Shown one piece after another: positions 23,551 through 35,300 of a stretch of 64,000 bases of DNA. Numbering within the stretch: position 1 is the first letter of the stretch; each line of letters opens with the position of its first letter. This DNA comes from Zeugodacus cucurbitae (lineage: Eukaryota; Arthropoda; Insecta; Diptera; Tephritidae), in the NCBI RefSeq assembly GCF_028554725.1, contig NC_071671.1, positions 65,590,001-65,654,000 of the forward strand. The letters are read 5' to 3'. A program made the translations under genes and the position numbers. The notes under the pieces were generated by a model. That model searched no databases, was not told the origin of the DNA, and saw only the letters and a program-made list of their open reading frames with translations.

Positions 23551-26367
23551 TTCATACCAGTACTAAAAATATCAGTGACACCTCTAAACTGCTTCATCAG
23601 TTTAATTGTTGAATTGAAAAATGTGTTAAACATTAAATTGCAACGTTGAAGTTTCAATAGTAGTTTCGTTACACATTACATGCACAGAAATTTCCAGCAA
23701 GAAATTCGTTAGTAGTAATTTTTGAATTTGCTAACGGGAGTATTTTCTTTAACAATAAACCTACCAGAGCGGTATTCTGTATTAATTGCAATCAACTGGA
23801 AAATAGTATAATTTTTATTTCAAAACCGGTAATTTGACCGCCATCTGTAGAAATAGGTATGTATATAAAATATGTCGGTGGGTTTAGTATATTTAACACT
23901 AAGTATAAAAATACTTGGCGAATGTAATGATCGATATAAGAATGTCGTATAAACAAATTAATACAATTGTAGTTAATGTAAAATTTATTATTTACTATAT
24001 CATTTTCTATAATTCCAAACTAGTACCAAACGAGTCAATTAATTTGCATTCAGCACGAGAAAGGTAGACAACTAATTCAGCACATATTCTATCGTCTTCG
24101 TCTATCACCTCTCCCACTTTGAAGCACAATTTTTCTACTTTCATTTAATATCTAGTCTAACTTCAATTTTTCTTACCGGGTATGCATGATATACTTGTAT
24201 GTGAGTGTTGTTGCACACAGTTACCCGTATATAGAAATCAAAATTAATTTGTGCGTTGCATTTAATTGACATGGTCCGGTTTTTTATATTAATTAAATTG
24301 AGTTGAGTTTTGCTTAGATTGCTGCGATCCTGTTATTGTGCACATCATGTTTACATATTTACATCATTCAATACATATTTACGTATAGCCAGTGCAAAAT
24401 TAATGGAGTGAACGAATACAATATTTCTTTCATTCGATTTTTGTGTATTTTTTTTAGTCTATCCTTTTTTATTATTTTTGGTGAGTTCAAACGCAGAGAT
24501 TACTTCTGGAAATCGTTTCAATTATTTATCTTTAAAGCTTGTTTGTACTTTTCATAAACTTATTAGTTAAGAATTAACGATTTCTTAGAGCCAAGATGCG
24601 TTATTTGAATATACTATATAATAAATAATTGTATATATAATAGAAATAGAGTGAAATTTGAAAATCTTCAAAGTTCGTTTTAGGTTTGTTTTAGTTATTT
24701 ATTAGTTCAAGTGTTGTAGAAGGTTACTCGGGTGTCGGGTTTTCTGCTTAAGTCTTTTGTTTCAAACTTTCAAGGGTGTAGGCCGAGTTTGCTGCTAAAG
24801 TCTTTTGTTTCAAGTCTTGTGAAATATTCAAAAGCGACTTTCATTACAATTATCATTCGAAACAAATGTTCAATACTTCAAAATTGATACAGAAAAGATT
24901 TTTAAAAAGGATTTTCAAAGTTTTCTTTTTCAAAATATTGAGAATTTTTACTAAATCTAATTGTTGAGAAAAGCTCGGCGTTACATGAAGATTACATGGA
25001 TAATGAACATTTCCGCAACCTTTGAATACTACTTATATACCAACGCTCAAAACAAATTTGCATAAATTTCAAAATTATCACACTTTAATTAACTAGAGTT
25101 TCATTCTTCTTCAGTGTCAGCCATAAGCAGCAACCTATTAAAACTCCATTCGAATCGAAAAGGCTGAGCCAAGAAATGCCTACCAACGCGAATTGTTATT
25201 ACACCATATTGGTGAAATAGCGCTAGTTGCATTCGCTGTTGGTTGCCAGTTAACTAACTTTATGCCCAAATACACAGCAGCGCAGCTCGAAAAGGAGGCG
25301 GAGAAGGTGGTCAGCACTAAATGTTGGTATGTTGCAGGTGCTCAGCGACTTATTTTTAGATGCTGGAATTTATTATGCGCTTTTTGTTGATTTTGTTGGT
25401 TTTGATGTTATTGTTTTTGTTTTCTCCATTTGCAAATTAGAACAGTCATGCATTGTGCAAACGCGAGGAGTGCTCGAAAAGGCATAAAGACACAGCAGAC
25501 ATTGTTATATGCTATTTAAGATACATACGTACATACATGTGTGTGTTTGTGTGTTGAAATGTGCGTAGGCAACGAAGAGCCGAATCAGCAGCGCTGAAGG
25601 AGGCTCGTCACATTCTCAACTTTGGCCAAAGCAACGAACGGCATCAACATCATCATTATCATCATTATTATTATCGAACAGCGTGGACCATCCCCTCTTT
25701 ACAGGCGAACGCTTGTGGTTACACACCGCACACACCCATTTGTATAAACATATATATATGTTTGTGTGCGTGTGTTGGTTTGAAATTTGCGCGCGCTTCG
25801 CACAGCGGTAGTCCGGCAACCCGGCAGCAGGTTAACCAGCTTTAACGGCCGGTCAGTGTACTGACAATGATTGGATGTATATGTGTGTGTGTGTTTGCTT
25901 ATATAGTCTTATATTATATGCATGTGTGTGTGTGTCAATGTAATGTATGCACTTTGGTGCAGCATCGGAATGTGGCTTTTATGTTTATTTACAATAAAGT
26001 GTGTGTTTTGTTTTTCTGGTTTCTTTGTATTTTAATTTTCATTTTTGCTGATCATATTTGTAACATGAATCGACTATCGTTTTAAATTAGTGGTGCCGCA
26101 TTCAGCTCGCCACACACACTACGTACATACATACCAACTTACATTTGTTAACTGGCATTCGTTGCGTTCATGTGGATAGATTGAGTTATATGTGTATTTA
26201 CATTCGTTCAATGCATACAGTGTGTCATAAAAATTTACTTAGAAGCAGTCAGGAAATGTGATCAGGAAGAAGTGATCGTCTGTCTTAAAAATCTGATCAT
26301 TTAAGAAAGCACTTACATCGCTAGTACTTTAACAGAATCAGAAAAGTGTCATTTTGAGACCCTATAT
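23551..26367. other. Gene-poor region with TG/CA microsatellites
   Basis: Mostly AT-rich. TG microsatellites lie near 25535-25555, 25760-25775, 25880-25895 and 25923-25937, and an ATC/ATT triplet run near 25643-25672. Two short segments with coding-like composition (25264-25331 and 25564-25680) are given separately. Confidence 0.45.
25264..25331 (+). CDS. Possible short first coding exon, unrecognised
   Basis: An ATG at 25264 opens MPKYTAAQLEKEAEKVVSTK followed by C and a splice-donor-like TTG|GTATGT. The codons are GC-richer than the surroundings and the peptide is helix-like. A second open stretch at about 25564-25650 (RRQRRAESAALKEARHILNF) could be a later exon of the same unit, but I could not join them with convincing splice sites. 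The start context is weak. Confidence 0.2.
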
Positions 26368-26834
26368 ATGGTATGTTCAACAAATAACGGGAATTGAAAA
26401 ATTTCACTGGTTTAGAGAGCCCAATTGTCATGACTCTGAAGTACTATAACATTTTCGGCGGTATTCTTTGTTACTTTGTCTGTAGTAGTCGCTAAGGTTA
26501 GCCGTGTTTTTATGAGTTTGGGGATTTTCGTTTGTTAAAAACTCACACTTCGTTGCTTATTCGTGAATTCTTGGTCAAAACAATGCTGGAACGATGTTAC
26601 AGCCAACATATTCGTCAGACCTGAGTCCGTGTGATTTTTTCATATTTCCAAAAATAAAGAGAACCTGAAACGGCCGTCGTTTTACAAGCACACGAGGAAT
26701 CGCTGAAGGAGCCAAAGGCTATCCAAAAAATCGAGTTTCAGAAGTGTTCCGACGATTGGAAGAAATGTTTTGACAACAGTAATGTAAAATAATGATTTTT
26801 TTTTCAAAAAACGAAAATTCCCGTTATTCTTTTA
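26368..26834 (+). mobile_element. Internally deleted, decayed mariner element
   Basis: Inverted ends GGTATGTTCAACAAATAACG and, at the right, TTCCCGTTATTCTTTTAA (its degraded reverse complement) bound about 465 bp. The inside retains the C-terminal part of a mariner transposase. One frame reads YSSDLSPCDFFIFPKIKRT, containing the third catalytic Asp (SDL) of the DD34D class, and then hits a stop caused by a small deletion. The N-terminal and central parts are missing. Confidence 0.65.
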
Positions 26835-27996
26835 ACGCTCGAAAAAAAATTATGGAATTAGATATTTTTATCTAATGATTTGACAGAAATTAATCAATTA
26901 ATTTCGATAGCGTGAGTCTAAATATAAATAATCTGATTTTGACCCGATAAAAAAGTAGTCGAATAATCAGGAATTGGGTTTCTCACACATATCCTTTGAT
27001 ATGGAATTCCAAATGAAAAAAAAAAATTCAAAGAAGAACACTTTCAATATTACCAAGCTTTTTATCATAGTCAACACATTTCTGGAGAAACAGGTGTCCA
27101 CAGCTTTGAGAAAATATTGACGTCAGGTACACAAACTTCCTGCACCCACTGTACAAATGCATTGCAATAATATGTACGCCTGCTTATAAATTTATAGACA
27201 GCGTGCAACATAGTACAAGTGAGTCTGTATATGTATTTTGCATCGTGTAAAAATAGTAACGCTGCGCAACACGGTTGCACTTTGCCTGCAGAACGTTAAC
27301 CTTATATGCCACACACTCTACTTAATCGTCGCTCGATTAATGCGTCTGCGCACAGCGTCCACTTAACGTTGGCCTCCCAATGGGCATTTTCAAATGTCTG
27401 CCAAAGGCAACAAGCAAAAGACAAAGGAGAAATCTAAAAATATCGGCAGTTAGGTGCATCGTTTTTAATAGAGCTGATAAATTAAGAAAAACAAAAATTG
27501 CAATTGAAGTACGCGCTTTGATTGCGCTGTGCATCTTAAAATAGCCTTAAACGTCCTACTTTTTGTGGCAGTAGGCACATTTCACATTTTCAGCTCCCTT
27601 GTTGTGTATGCAATCTAATTTTAGTTAACGTCTTTTATGTGTTAAAGTAACTTTGCAGGCTTTGAAGCGCGTTTAATAAGTGGCGCAGTTGGAATCGCAT
27701 AATTTCTTTTATGGTGCTTTATTTAATAACGTACTATAATTGTTTAGGGTCCATAATCGTTACGTTGGTAGTTTGAAATTTCAAATATACCGTTATTTTG
27801 ACTCAAAAAAAATCGATAAAAATTCGTTATGCACAGGAGATCCCTTAGTATGAATCCATTTATCGAAAACTTCACGAAAGCTCTAGCGTTATAGTATTTT
27901 TCATATATTATCGAATTTAGTTCTTTCATTCTAAATTCAAAAATGTTTTTCAGTTTTGGCACCGAACTTTTGGTTTCAAGTTAGATAAGAAAAAAA
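26835..27996. other. Gene-poor AT-rich spacer
   Basis: No gene or clear repeat recognised between the mariner relic and the second Helentron-like copy. Confidence 0.45.
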
Positions 27997-29046
27997 CAAG
28001 TAAGGAAAGGCTAAGTTGCAACCGAACATTTTATACTCTCGCAATTTATTTAGAGATTTACCTATATTTTCGGTGAAAAATTACCCTTAGGCACTGAGTT
28101 CTTCATGTTTGATATCAGGGGCCTTGAAAAGTCATAGTTCGATTTTGATAATTTTTCCACAAGTGATTTCATAGCTCAAATATAGTATTTGTGTTTTATT
28201 TCGATATCTTTATCGGTTCCTTATGTATACATTATAAAGTGAACGAATCAGAAGGATTCAAAATTGAGTTATATGGGAAGTAGACTTAGTTGTGAACCGA
28301 TTTCGCCCAAATCTCACCCGTGTCATCAGGGTGTCAAGAAAATATTATATACCGAATTTCATTGAAATCGGTCGAGTAGTTCCTGAGATATGGTTTTTCA
28401 CCCATAAGTGGGCGATGCCACGCCCATTTTCCATTTTGTAAAAAAATCTCCGTGCAGCTTCCTTCTGCCGTTTCTTATGTAAAATTTGGTGTTTCTGACG
28501 TTTCTCGTTAGTGAGTAACGCACTTTTAGTCATTCAACCTAACCTTTGTAACCTGTGGAGGTGGGCGTGGTTATTATCCGATTTCTTTCATTTTTGGACT
28601 TTATAAGGAAATGGCTAAAAGAAACGGCTGCAGAAAGTTTGGTTTATATAGCTTTATTGATTTGCAAGATATATACATAAAACCTATTTGGGGGCGGGGT
28701 AACGCCCACTTTTCTCAAAAAATTACATTCAAATGTGCCCCTGCCTAATGCGATCCTATGTTCCAAATTTTATTTTCATAACTTTATTTATGGCTTAGTT
28801 ATAGCTCTTTATGTGTTTTTGGTTATGGCCATTTCGCGGGCGTGGCAGTGGTCCGATACAGCCCATATTCGAACTGCTTATGGTGCCATGGAACACGTGT
28901 TCCAAGTTTCATTAAGATATCTCAATTTTTACTCAAGTTACAGCTTGCACGGACGGACAGACGGACAGACGGATTTGAACTTACAAACAACCGTTATGTG
29001 GACAAAACTATAATACTCTCTTAGCAACTTTTGTTGCGAGAGTATA
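27997..29046 (+). mobile_element. Helentron-like repeat, copy 2 (diverged)
   Basis: It begins CAAGTAAGGAAAGGCTAAG, with TATACTCTCGCAA about 35 nt later, and ends with the hairpin CTCTTAGCAAC..GTTGCGAGAGTATA. At about 1050 bp it is shorter than copies 1 and 3 and more diverged, with a reduced GGAC/GACA microsatellite near 28950. The orientation is opposite to copy 1. Confidence 0.7.
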
Positions 29047-30590
29047 ATAAAAAGAAAACCTCCAAATTTCTAAACCATCCTTATATAGGGTTACCGCCGT
29101 AACAGAATAAGGTAAAAATGCAAATAATTTTAATTAAAGTGTATGCATTTAAAATTGCAAAAATAGCTCACAAGCCATGTCTGCTGTTCTTCAATGAAAA
29201 ACATAATAAAATAAAAGCTACAGGAAGTTTAGGTATTAAATTGTTATTGCCAATTTCGCGATGCGACATCGGTTTCACGTACGTGATATGCATAACTGTT
29301 GATGGAGCAACTTTAAATTGTATGAAAAATATGTTTTCTTTTTATTTTTATTAAATTTATTTTTAATTTTTACACCTGTACCCGTGACCTCATTTCATTT
29401 GTATGAATACTACGAGTAATTTATTCCTTAAGGCGAAAGTTTTTTTTCGATTATTAATACAATTAATTAAGTGTATTGAGTTATTTATAGAATATATTTC
29501 ATGATTACGTTAAAGAGAGTTTATTTGACGTTAACTCGATCATTTATAAAGTTAAGAAGCGGCTAAAGCTAATTAGTGAGTGTTCTTTTGCTGCTAACGG
29601 GATTTACGTAACAGTTGTTATGGCACTATGAAATTGTGTTAGTCAATTTAATGCAACTAGCGTCATAATGTATTCATATTAAATAAAATTATGTAGTAAT
29701 CTGGAATTTATCACGCAATAATCGCAACAATTAGCATTTCATTGGAAAATTTCTCGTGTTAATCAGATGATATTTCATAATTGCTTCATAATGAGAGTGC
29801 GAAATGAGTGAGGAATTCGCGTTTTTTTGCACTTCGAATTTTTTTAGACGCAATTTCAAAGCATTAGCAGGTCAAAAGAACGTAGGTAAATTTTTGTTGT
29901 TATGAAAAATTTTATTGTTTTATTTAATCTTATTTCCTTTATATAAATAATCGTAAGTAGGATAAATGAATATTGGCAAATACCGTGTAACAGTGCGTCG
30001 CTTCTACTGCTGTAAATATTCCATGCATCTCTCCTTCCTTAACACCCTATTTTTTGAATTTAACACGCTTAAATGAATGACTTAATTCAATGCGTTCGTT
30101 TGATTTAGTAAAATCGTTACGCATACACCGTTATAGCTACCAATATGCATTATGATGCTTTAAAATGGCACATTGTAAATTTCTTACACACTGTGTGCCA
30201 CTATATTTATGGCAGATTTTGTAATTCTCAAATGTGTGCTTACCTGTTTTTCTGAATTGATAGCTTTGAAGGAAGAAAACACATTAACCACACCGCTCTT
30301 TACCTGCTGCTGGACAATGAAGTGTTGTGAAATGCGCTTGTATGTGCGCCAAAAGTACACGAAATGCTATTGAATTCACCGAAAAATGAAGCGAATGTGT
30401 ATATGGATGTGTCATTATCGTTGTGTTGTTCTCTGTTAATATTCTTGAAGTGCATACAAAGTGTTGCTAAAATGTGCTTTCAAAGGTCATATATTGACAC
30501 TGCATTATATATGTAAGTACATATGTATATACTTATGTAATGCGCAAAGCAGTGAAATGTTGTTTACCGGAGGCTTAAACATAAACGAAA
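29047..30590. other. Gene-poor AT-rich spacer
   Basis: No gene recognised between the two Helentron-like copies. Confidence 0.45.
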
Positions 30591-31792
30591 CAAGTAAGGA
30601 AGGGCTAAGTTCGGGTGTAACCGAACATTTTATACTCTCGCAATTTATTTATTTAACTTTATTTATATTATATAATACACAATTTGACCCACATATTCGT
30701 CATATATATTGTATAAAGTCCATTGAAAGTTGGAAACCATAATATTTGGATAGAAGCACCGAGGTCCTCGTGTTCGGGGGCCTTAAAAACCTATGGTCCG
30801 ATTTCGGCGATTTTTAGAATGGGGCTGTAACACTATTAACATAGTATTTGTGCAAAGTTCTGCACCGATATCTACACTAGTACTTACTTTATATATTGTA
30901 AAGTAAACGATTCAGATCGTCTTCAAAGTTCTGGTATATAGGAAGTAGGCGTGGTTGTGAAGCTATTTTCACAACATACCATTGGGATGTAAGGAAACTA
31001 TTACAAACCAAGTTTCATTGAAATCGGTCGAGTGGTTCCTGAGATATGTTTTTTGACCCATAAGTGGGCGACGCCACGCCCATTTTCCATTTTGTAAAAA
31101 AATCTGAGTGCAGCTTTCATCTGCCATTTCTTATGTGAAATTTAGTGTTTCTGACGTTTTTCGTTAATGAGTTAACCTACTTTTAGTAATTGTCAACCTA
31201 ACTTTTGTATGGGAGGTGGGCGTGGTTATAATCCGATTTCTTTCATTTTTGGACTGTATTAGGAAGTGGCTAAAAAAAACGACTGCAGAAAGTTTGGTTT
31301 ATATAGCTCTATTGGTTTGCGAGATATGTACAAAAAACTTAGTAGGGGCGGGGCCACGCCCACTTCCCCAAAAAAATTGCATCCAAATATGCCTCTTCAT
31401 AGTGCGATCCTTCATACCAAATTTTATTTCCATAGCTTTATTTATGGCTTAGTTATGGCACTTTATGTGTTTTCGGTTTTCGCCATTTTGTGGGCGTGGC
31501 AGTGGTCCGATTTTGCTCATTTTCAAAAGCAACCTTCCTATGGTGCCAAGAAATAAGTGTGCCAAGTTTCATCAAGATATCTTAATTTTTACTCAAGTTA
31601 CAGCTTGCACAGACGGACGGACGGACGGACGGACGGACAGACAGACATTCGGATTTGAACTCCACTCTTCACCCTGATCACTTTGGTATATATAACCCTA
31701 TATCTAATTCGTTTAGTTTTGGGTGTTACAAACAACCGTTATGTGAACAAAACTATAATACTCTCTTTAGCAACATTTGTTGCGAGAGTATA
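30591..31792 (+). mobile_element. Helentron-like repeat, copy 3
   Basis: About 1202 bp, nearly identical by eye to copy 1 in length and content but inverted relative to it. The left tail CAAGTAAGGAAGGGCTAAG carries the GTTCGG..CCGAAC palindrome, then TATACTCTCGCAA. A perfect GGAC tetranucleotide run lies at about 31612-31637. The right end is the hairpin CTCTCTTTAGCAAC..GTTGCGAGAGTATA. The similarity of copies 1 and 3 suggests recent mobility. Confidence 0.75.
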
Positions 31793-33469
31793 AATATGTG
31801 TGTTTGAAAGCTTCTGAAATATGAAAGTAATCGCTAAAAGTTTGATTTGTTTCTTGAAGAATTGTTGAGTCAAGCATTGCTTATATTAGATTATGACAGT
31901 TTATTACATTTATACCAGATTATTACATTTATACCAGTTTATTACTTTTATACCAGTTTATACCAGTTCTTCGATTCACTTCAACTAACTGCTAATATTT
32001 TTTATGCTAGTTTATTGCATTTATACCAGTTTATACCAGTTATTCGAATTGCTGCTCTTCAAAATTTAGCTATTTTAAATCATATATTATTCAATTTCTC
32101 TGATCGATTTAACGTTTTCTAAGCCCTAGCTTCTCGAGAACTATAATTAAATATTTTTCTACTTTCCATTGAGTTAACGAAACTAGGTTTGTTTGTTCTT
32201 GGTCTGGAGGTGAACGAGGACATTGCACATTAAAGCATAAACAGACAATTAATGCATTATAAACCCCTTTAATTGACGCTTCTTACATACTTTAACTAAT
32301 TTTCTAACAACATTATCTGATAACATTATCAATATTACAATTCGAGTGTCCCTACGTGCCACTTGAGTTGAAGTAGGCAATTGTTATGTGAAATCTTCTT
32401 CTTATCACCAATTTGATTGGAACTTATCGAACGCATGGACCACTTTAAATTAGTTTTTCTCATCATTTTACTATGGAATAACCTATTAAATATAGAATTC
32501 CGACTAATTCTCACTATTAATCTTTCATAGTATATGCATCTTCTTGGAATATTGTTTAGTAAAAAAGTGACGTTGTTTACCAAATGTCAATTACAATTGA
32601 CAACAGCAGTAGAATTCAAAATAGAAATTAATTAGTTGTTAAATATATGTGCATATGTCTGTAGATATGTAAGTATATTAAAATTTATTGTATATATGAC
32701 TTCGTAGTAAAATGACTGAACTCTGGCATGATGGGTGTCTATAAAAACGTTATCAGATTGGTTTTAACTCTTGCACTTATTTTTTATATGTATATATTAT
32801 ATTTAGATGTGTGGGTACACGCGCTTAAAATGCACTTCTACAAGTCACTATAAAATATACATGTATTATATATATTTTTGTATGTAACGCTATCACTCAT
32901 ACTGGAGCTGATAGATGAATCACTTCCCGAAATATAAATATATACATTATCAAGGGAATTTTTATAAAATGATTTTACCTAATATATAATCTACTTTATA
33001 ATTGTGAAATTGAATTAAGATGATTCCTTGCCTCGAAAACCCCGAATTATAATATTATTCCTAAAGGGTCTATTTACATATTTGTATTAACATATGAAAT
33101 TCGACAAATAGACGGTACCTTTAAAATTCATTAGTGCCATCAACCTTCCGTGCTGAATCTGTTACCATTATGTAGTCCGAAAATGATGAATATATATATT
33201 TTTTTAATTTTTGTGCGACATAGAACTTAAATAATGGACTTCTCGTCTCACCTTTGGTATATGGCTCCATTTTATCTGATTAATGCAGGGTCCTAAAGAA
33301 GTTTTCTTGGAAGTCCCTTTTAGAGAACCCTTTTAGATCATAGTCTGAATTGGGATCGAACTCAGATACTGCATAATTTGAACATTTTATTGGAGTTGAA
33401 GTTGCTTCAGGGTTAAAAAAAATTTTTCAAACTTCGAGAAGGCATTAATACTAAAAGCACACAATAGTA
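31793..33469. other. Gene-poor region with a short TTTATACCAG tandem array
   Basis: TTTATACCAG and TTTATTACA units alternate at about 31898-31968 and again at 32010-32044. Otherwise it is AT-rich with no recognised gene. Confidence 0.5.
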
Positions 33470-34388
33470 ACGGGTGATTTTTTTGAGGTTAGGATTTTCA
33501 TGCATTAGTATTTGACAGATCACGTGGGATTTCGGACATGGTGTCAAAGAGAAAGATGCTCAGTATGCTTTGACATTTCATCATGAATAGACTTACTAAC
33601 GAGCAACGCTTGCAAATCATTGAATTTTATTACCAAAATCAGTGTTCGGTTCGAAATGTGTTTATCGACAAATTTTGTTCAGCGATGAGGCTCATTTCTG
33701 GTTGAATGGCTACGTAAATAAGCAAAATTGCCGCATTTGGGGTGAAGAGCAACCAGAAGCCGTTCAAGAACTGCCCATGCATCCCGAAAAATGCACTGTT
33801 TGGTGTGGTTTGTACGCTGGTGGAATCATTGGACCGTATTTTTTCAAAGATGCTGTTGGACGCAATGTTACGGTGAATGGCGATCGCTATCGTTCGATGC
33901 TAACAAACTTTTTGTTGCCAAAAATGGAAGAACTGAACTTGGTTGACATGTGGTTTCAACAAGATGGCGCTACATGCCACACAGCTCGCGATTCTATGGC
34001 CATTTTGAGGGAAAACTTCGGAGAACAATTCATCTCAAGAAATGGACCCGTAAGTTGGCCACCAAGATCATGCGATTTAACGCCTTTAGACTATTTTTTG
34101 TGGGGCTACGTCAAGTCTAAAGTCTACAGAAATAAGCCAGCAACTATTCCAGCTTTGGAAGACAACATTTCCGAAGAAATTCGGGCTATTCCGGCCGAAA
34201 TGCTCGAAAAAGTTGCCCAAAATTGGACTTTCCGAATGGACCACCTAAGACGCAGCCGCGGTCAACATTTAAATGAAATTATCTTCAAAAAGTAAATGTC
34301 ATGAACCAATCTAACGTTTCGCAAATTTTGCAAATTTTATGCGTTTTTTTTTTTTAAAAAGTTATCAAGCTCTTAAAAAATCACCCTT
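33470..34388 (+). mobile_element. Tc1/mariner-family transposon with internal deletion
   Basis: A 919-bp element flanked by TA on both sides (33468-33469 and 34389-34390). Its terminal inverted repeats are ACGGGTGATTTTTTTGAG on the left and, read inward, AAGGGTGATTTTTTAAGAG on the right. It encodes parts of a transposase (see the pseudogene entry). An intact relative would be several hundred base pairs longer, so this copy is non-autonomous. Confidence 0.85.
33583..34295 (+). pseudogene. Tc1/mariner transposase, internally deleted and frameshifted
   Basis: An N-terminal stub starts at ATG 33583 (MNRLTNEQRLQIIEFYYQNQ, the first helix of the DNA-binding region). Near 33640-33660 the sequence jumps, out of frame, into the catalytic domain. 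The rest is open to the TAA at 34293-34295 and keeps all three acidic residues: Asp in FSDEAHF, Asp in QQDGATCHTA and Asp in SCDLTPLDYFLWG, with 36 residues between the last two. The C-terminus resembles insect transposases ending in a SRG.HL..I.F.K motif. The missing part comprises the rest of the helix-turn-helix region and the linker. With no other stops in over 200 codons, the loss looks recent. Confidence 0.85.
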
Positions 34389-34390
34389 TA

Positions 34391-34956
34391 CATAAAGTGG
34401 TTTGACAGAGATCCACAAAAGAAATTTATATAATTTAAATTTCAAAGCTCTAATATTTAATAATTAAATGCAATTTGCATAAAATCATTCCAAGCGCTTA
34501 GCTACATATACATACATACATACAAATATATTTTATGAACTATAAGGATAGTCAGCTTTAATGAAGCTGCATAGAAACAATAGAGTTCTCCTACAACAAA
34601 TGCACATGCTCACACAATTTACATATAAAATAAATGCATATTAATACGAATGTGAACGCACAACCGCACACACATACAAACGAACATGTGAGTGTATATG
34701 GACAAATACAAGCACACGCTAGAAGGCAGAAGGCAGAGTGTATAAAAATCGAGTTGTTGAAACAAGCAACCCACGAGGTACGAATATCGTGACGAAAATT
34801 CGTATATAAATATACCAACACACACGCACACACTGAAGCGCCACAAATATATTTATATATATACCATTTTTTTTACGTATGTACATATGTATATAGAAGA
34901 GTGTGGCGGTGCTCTTGCCATGTGCCGCGTTGACTCGCCAGCGGAGAGCGAGCAAA
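34391..34956. other. Upstream flank of the SLC17 promoter
   Basis: No gene. Contains CATA and CACA microsatellites near 34505-34530, 34660-34690 and 34815-34835. Confidence 0.45.
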
Positions 34957-34993
34957 TTTAAAGGCGCGTCAATGCTGAGATATTTTCAGTTGA
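34957..34993 (+). promoter_or_regulatory. TATA-variant plus initiator core promoter, probably for the SLC17 gene
   Basis: TTTAAA at 34957-34962 is exactly 31 nt upstream of the A in a TCAGTT initiator (A at 34988). Both match the arthropod core promoter consensus at the expected spacing. The DNA just upstream is unusually GC-rich for the area. A spliced leader from 34988 to a donor AAAAG|GTAATT at 35300 could join the acceptor at 39471. Confidence 0.45.
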
Positions 34994-35300
34994 ATTTGTG
35001 CAGTGGTGCCGATAGTTTGTTAGTTTCGGGTCTTATTCAGTTCGAGAACGTACAAAAAAACACACCTTAGTTGAACAACAATAACAACAACTTGCGCTAC
35101 ATATAATAAATGTGACTTTTGGCGCGGCACCTGAAACACCAGTGCATACACTGTTCTATGTAATTGTTTCGCGGAAAACAAATTCAATGAAATAAAATTA
35201 AAACTAAAAACAAAATACTTAAGGAGAATTCAAATAATTTTAAAATAAAATAACTAATTACATATAATAAATATAAATTTCGAAAGTTAACAGTGAAAAG
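34988..35300 (+). other. Predicted non-coding first exon of the SLC17 gene
   Basis: The segment runs from the predicted start site to a splice donor (GTGAAAAG|GTAATT). It has only short uORFs and typical A-rich 5'UTR composition. Its link to the coding exon at 39472 is inferred from order and strand. Confidence 0.35.

Noticed and set aside
31216..31677. ORFs of 70-96 codons
   Set aside because: Within Helentron-like copy 3; they correspond to non-coding repeat sequence.
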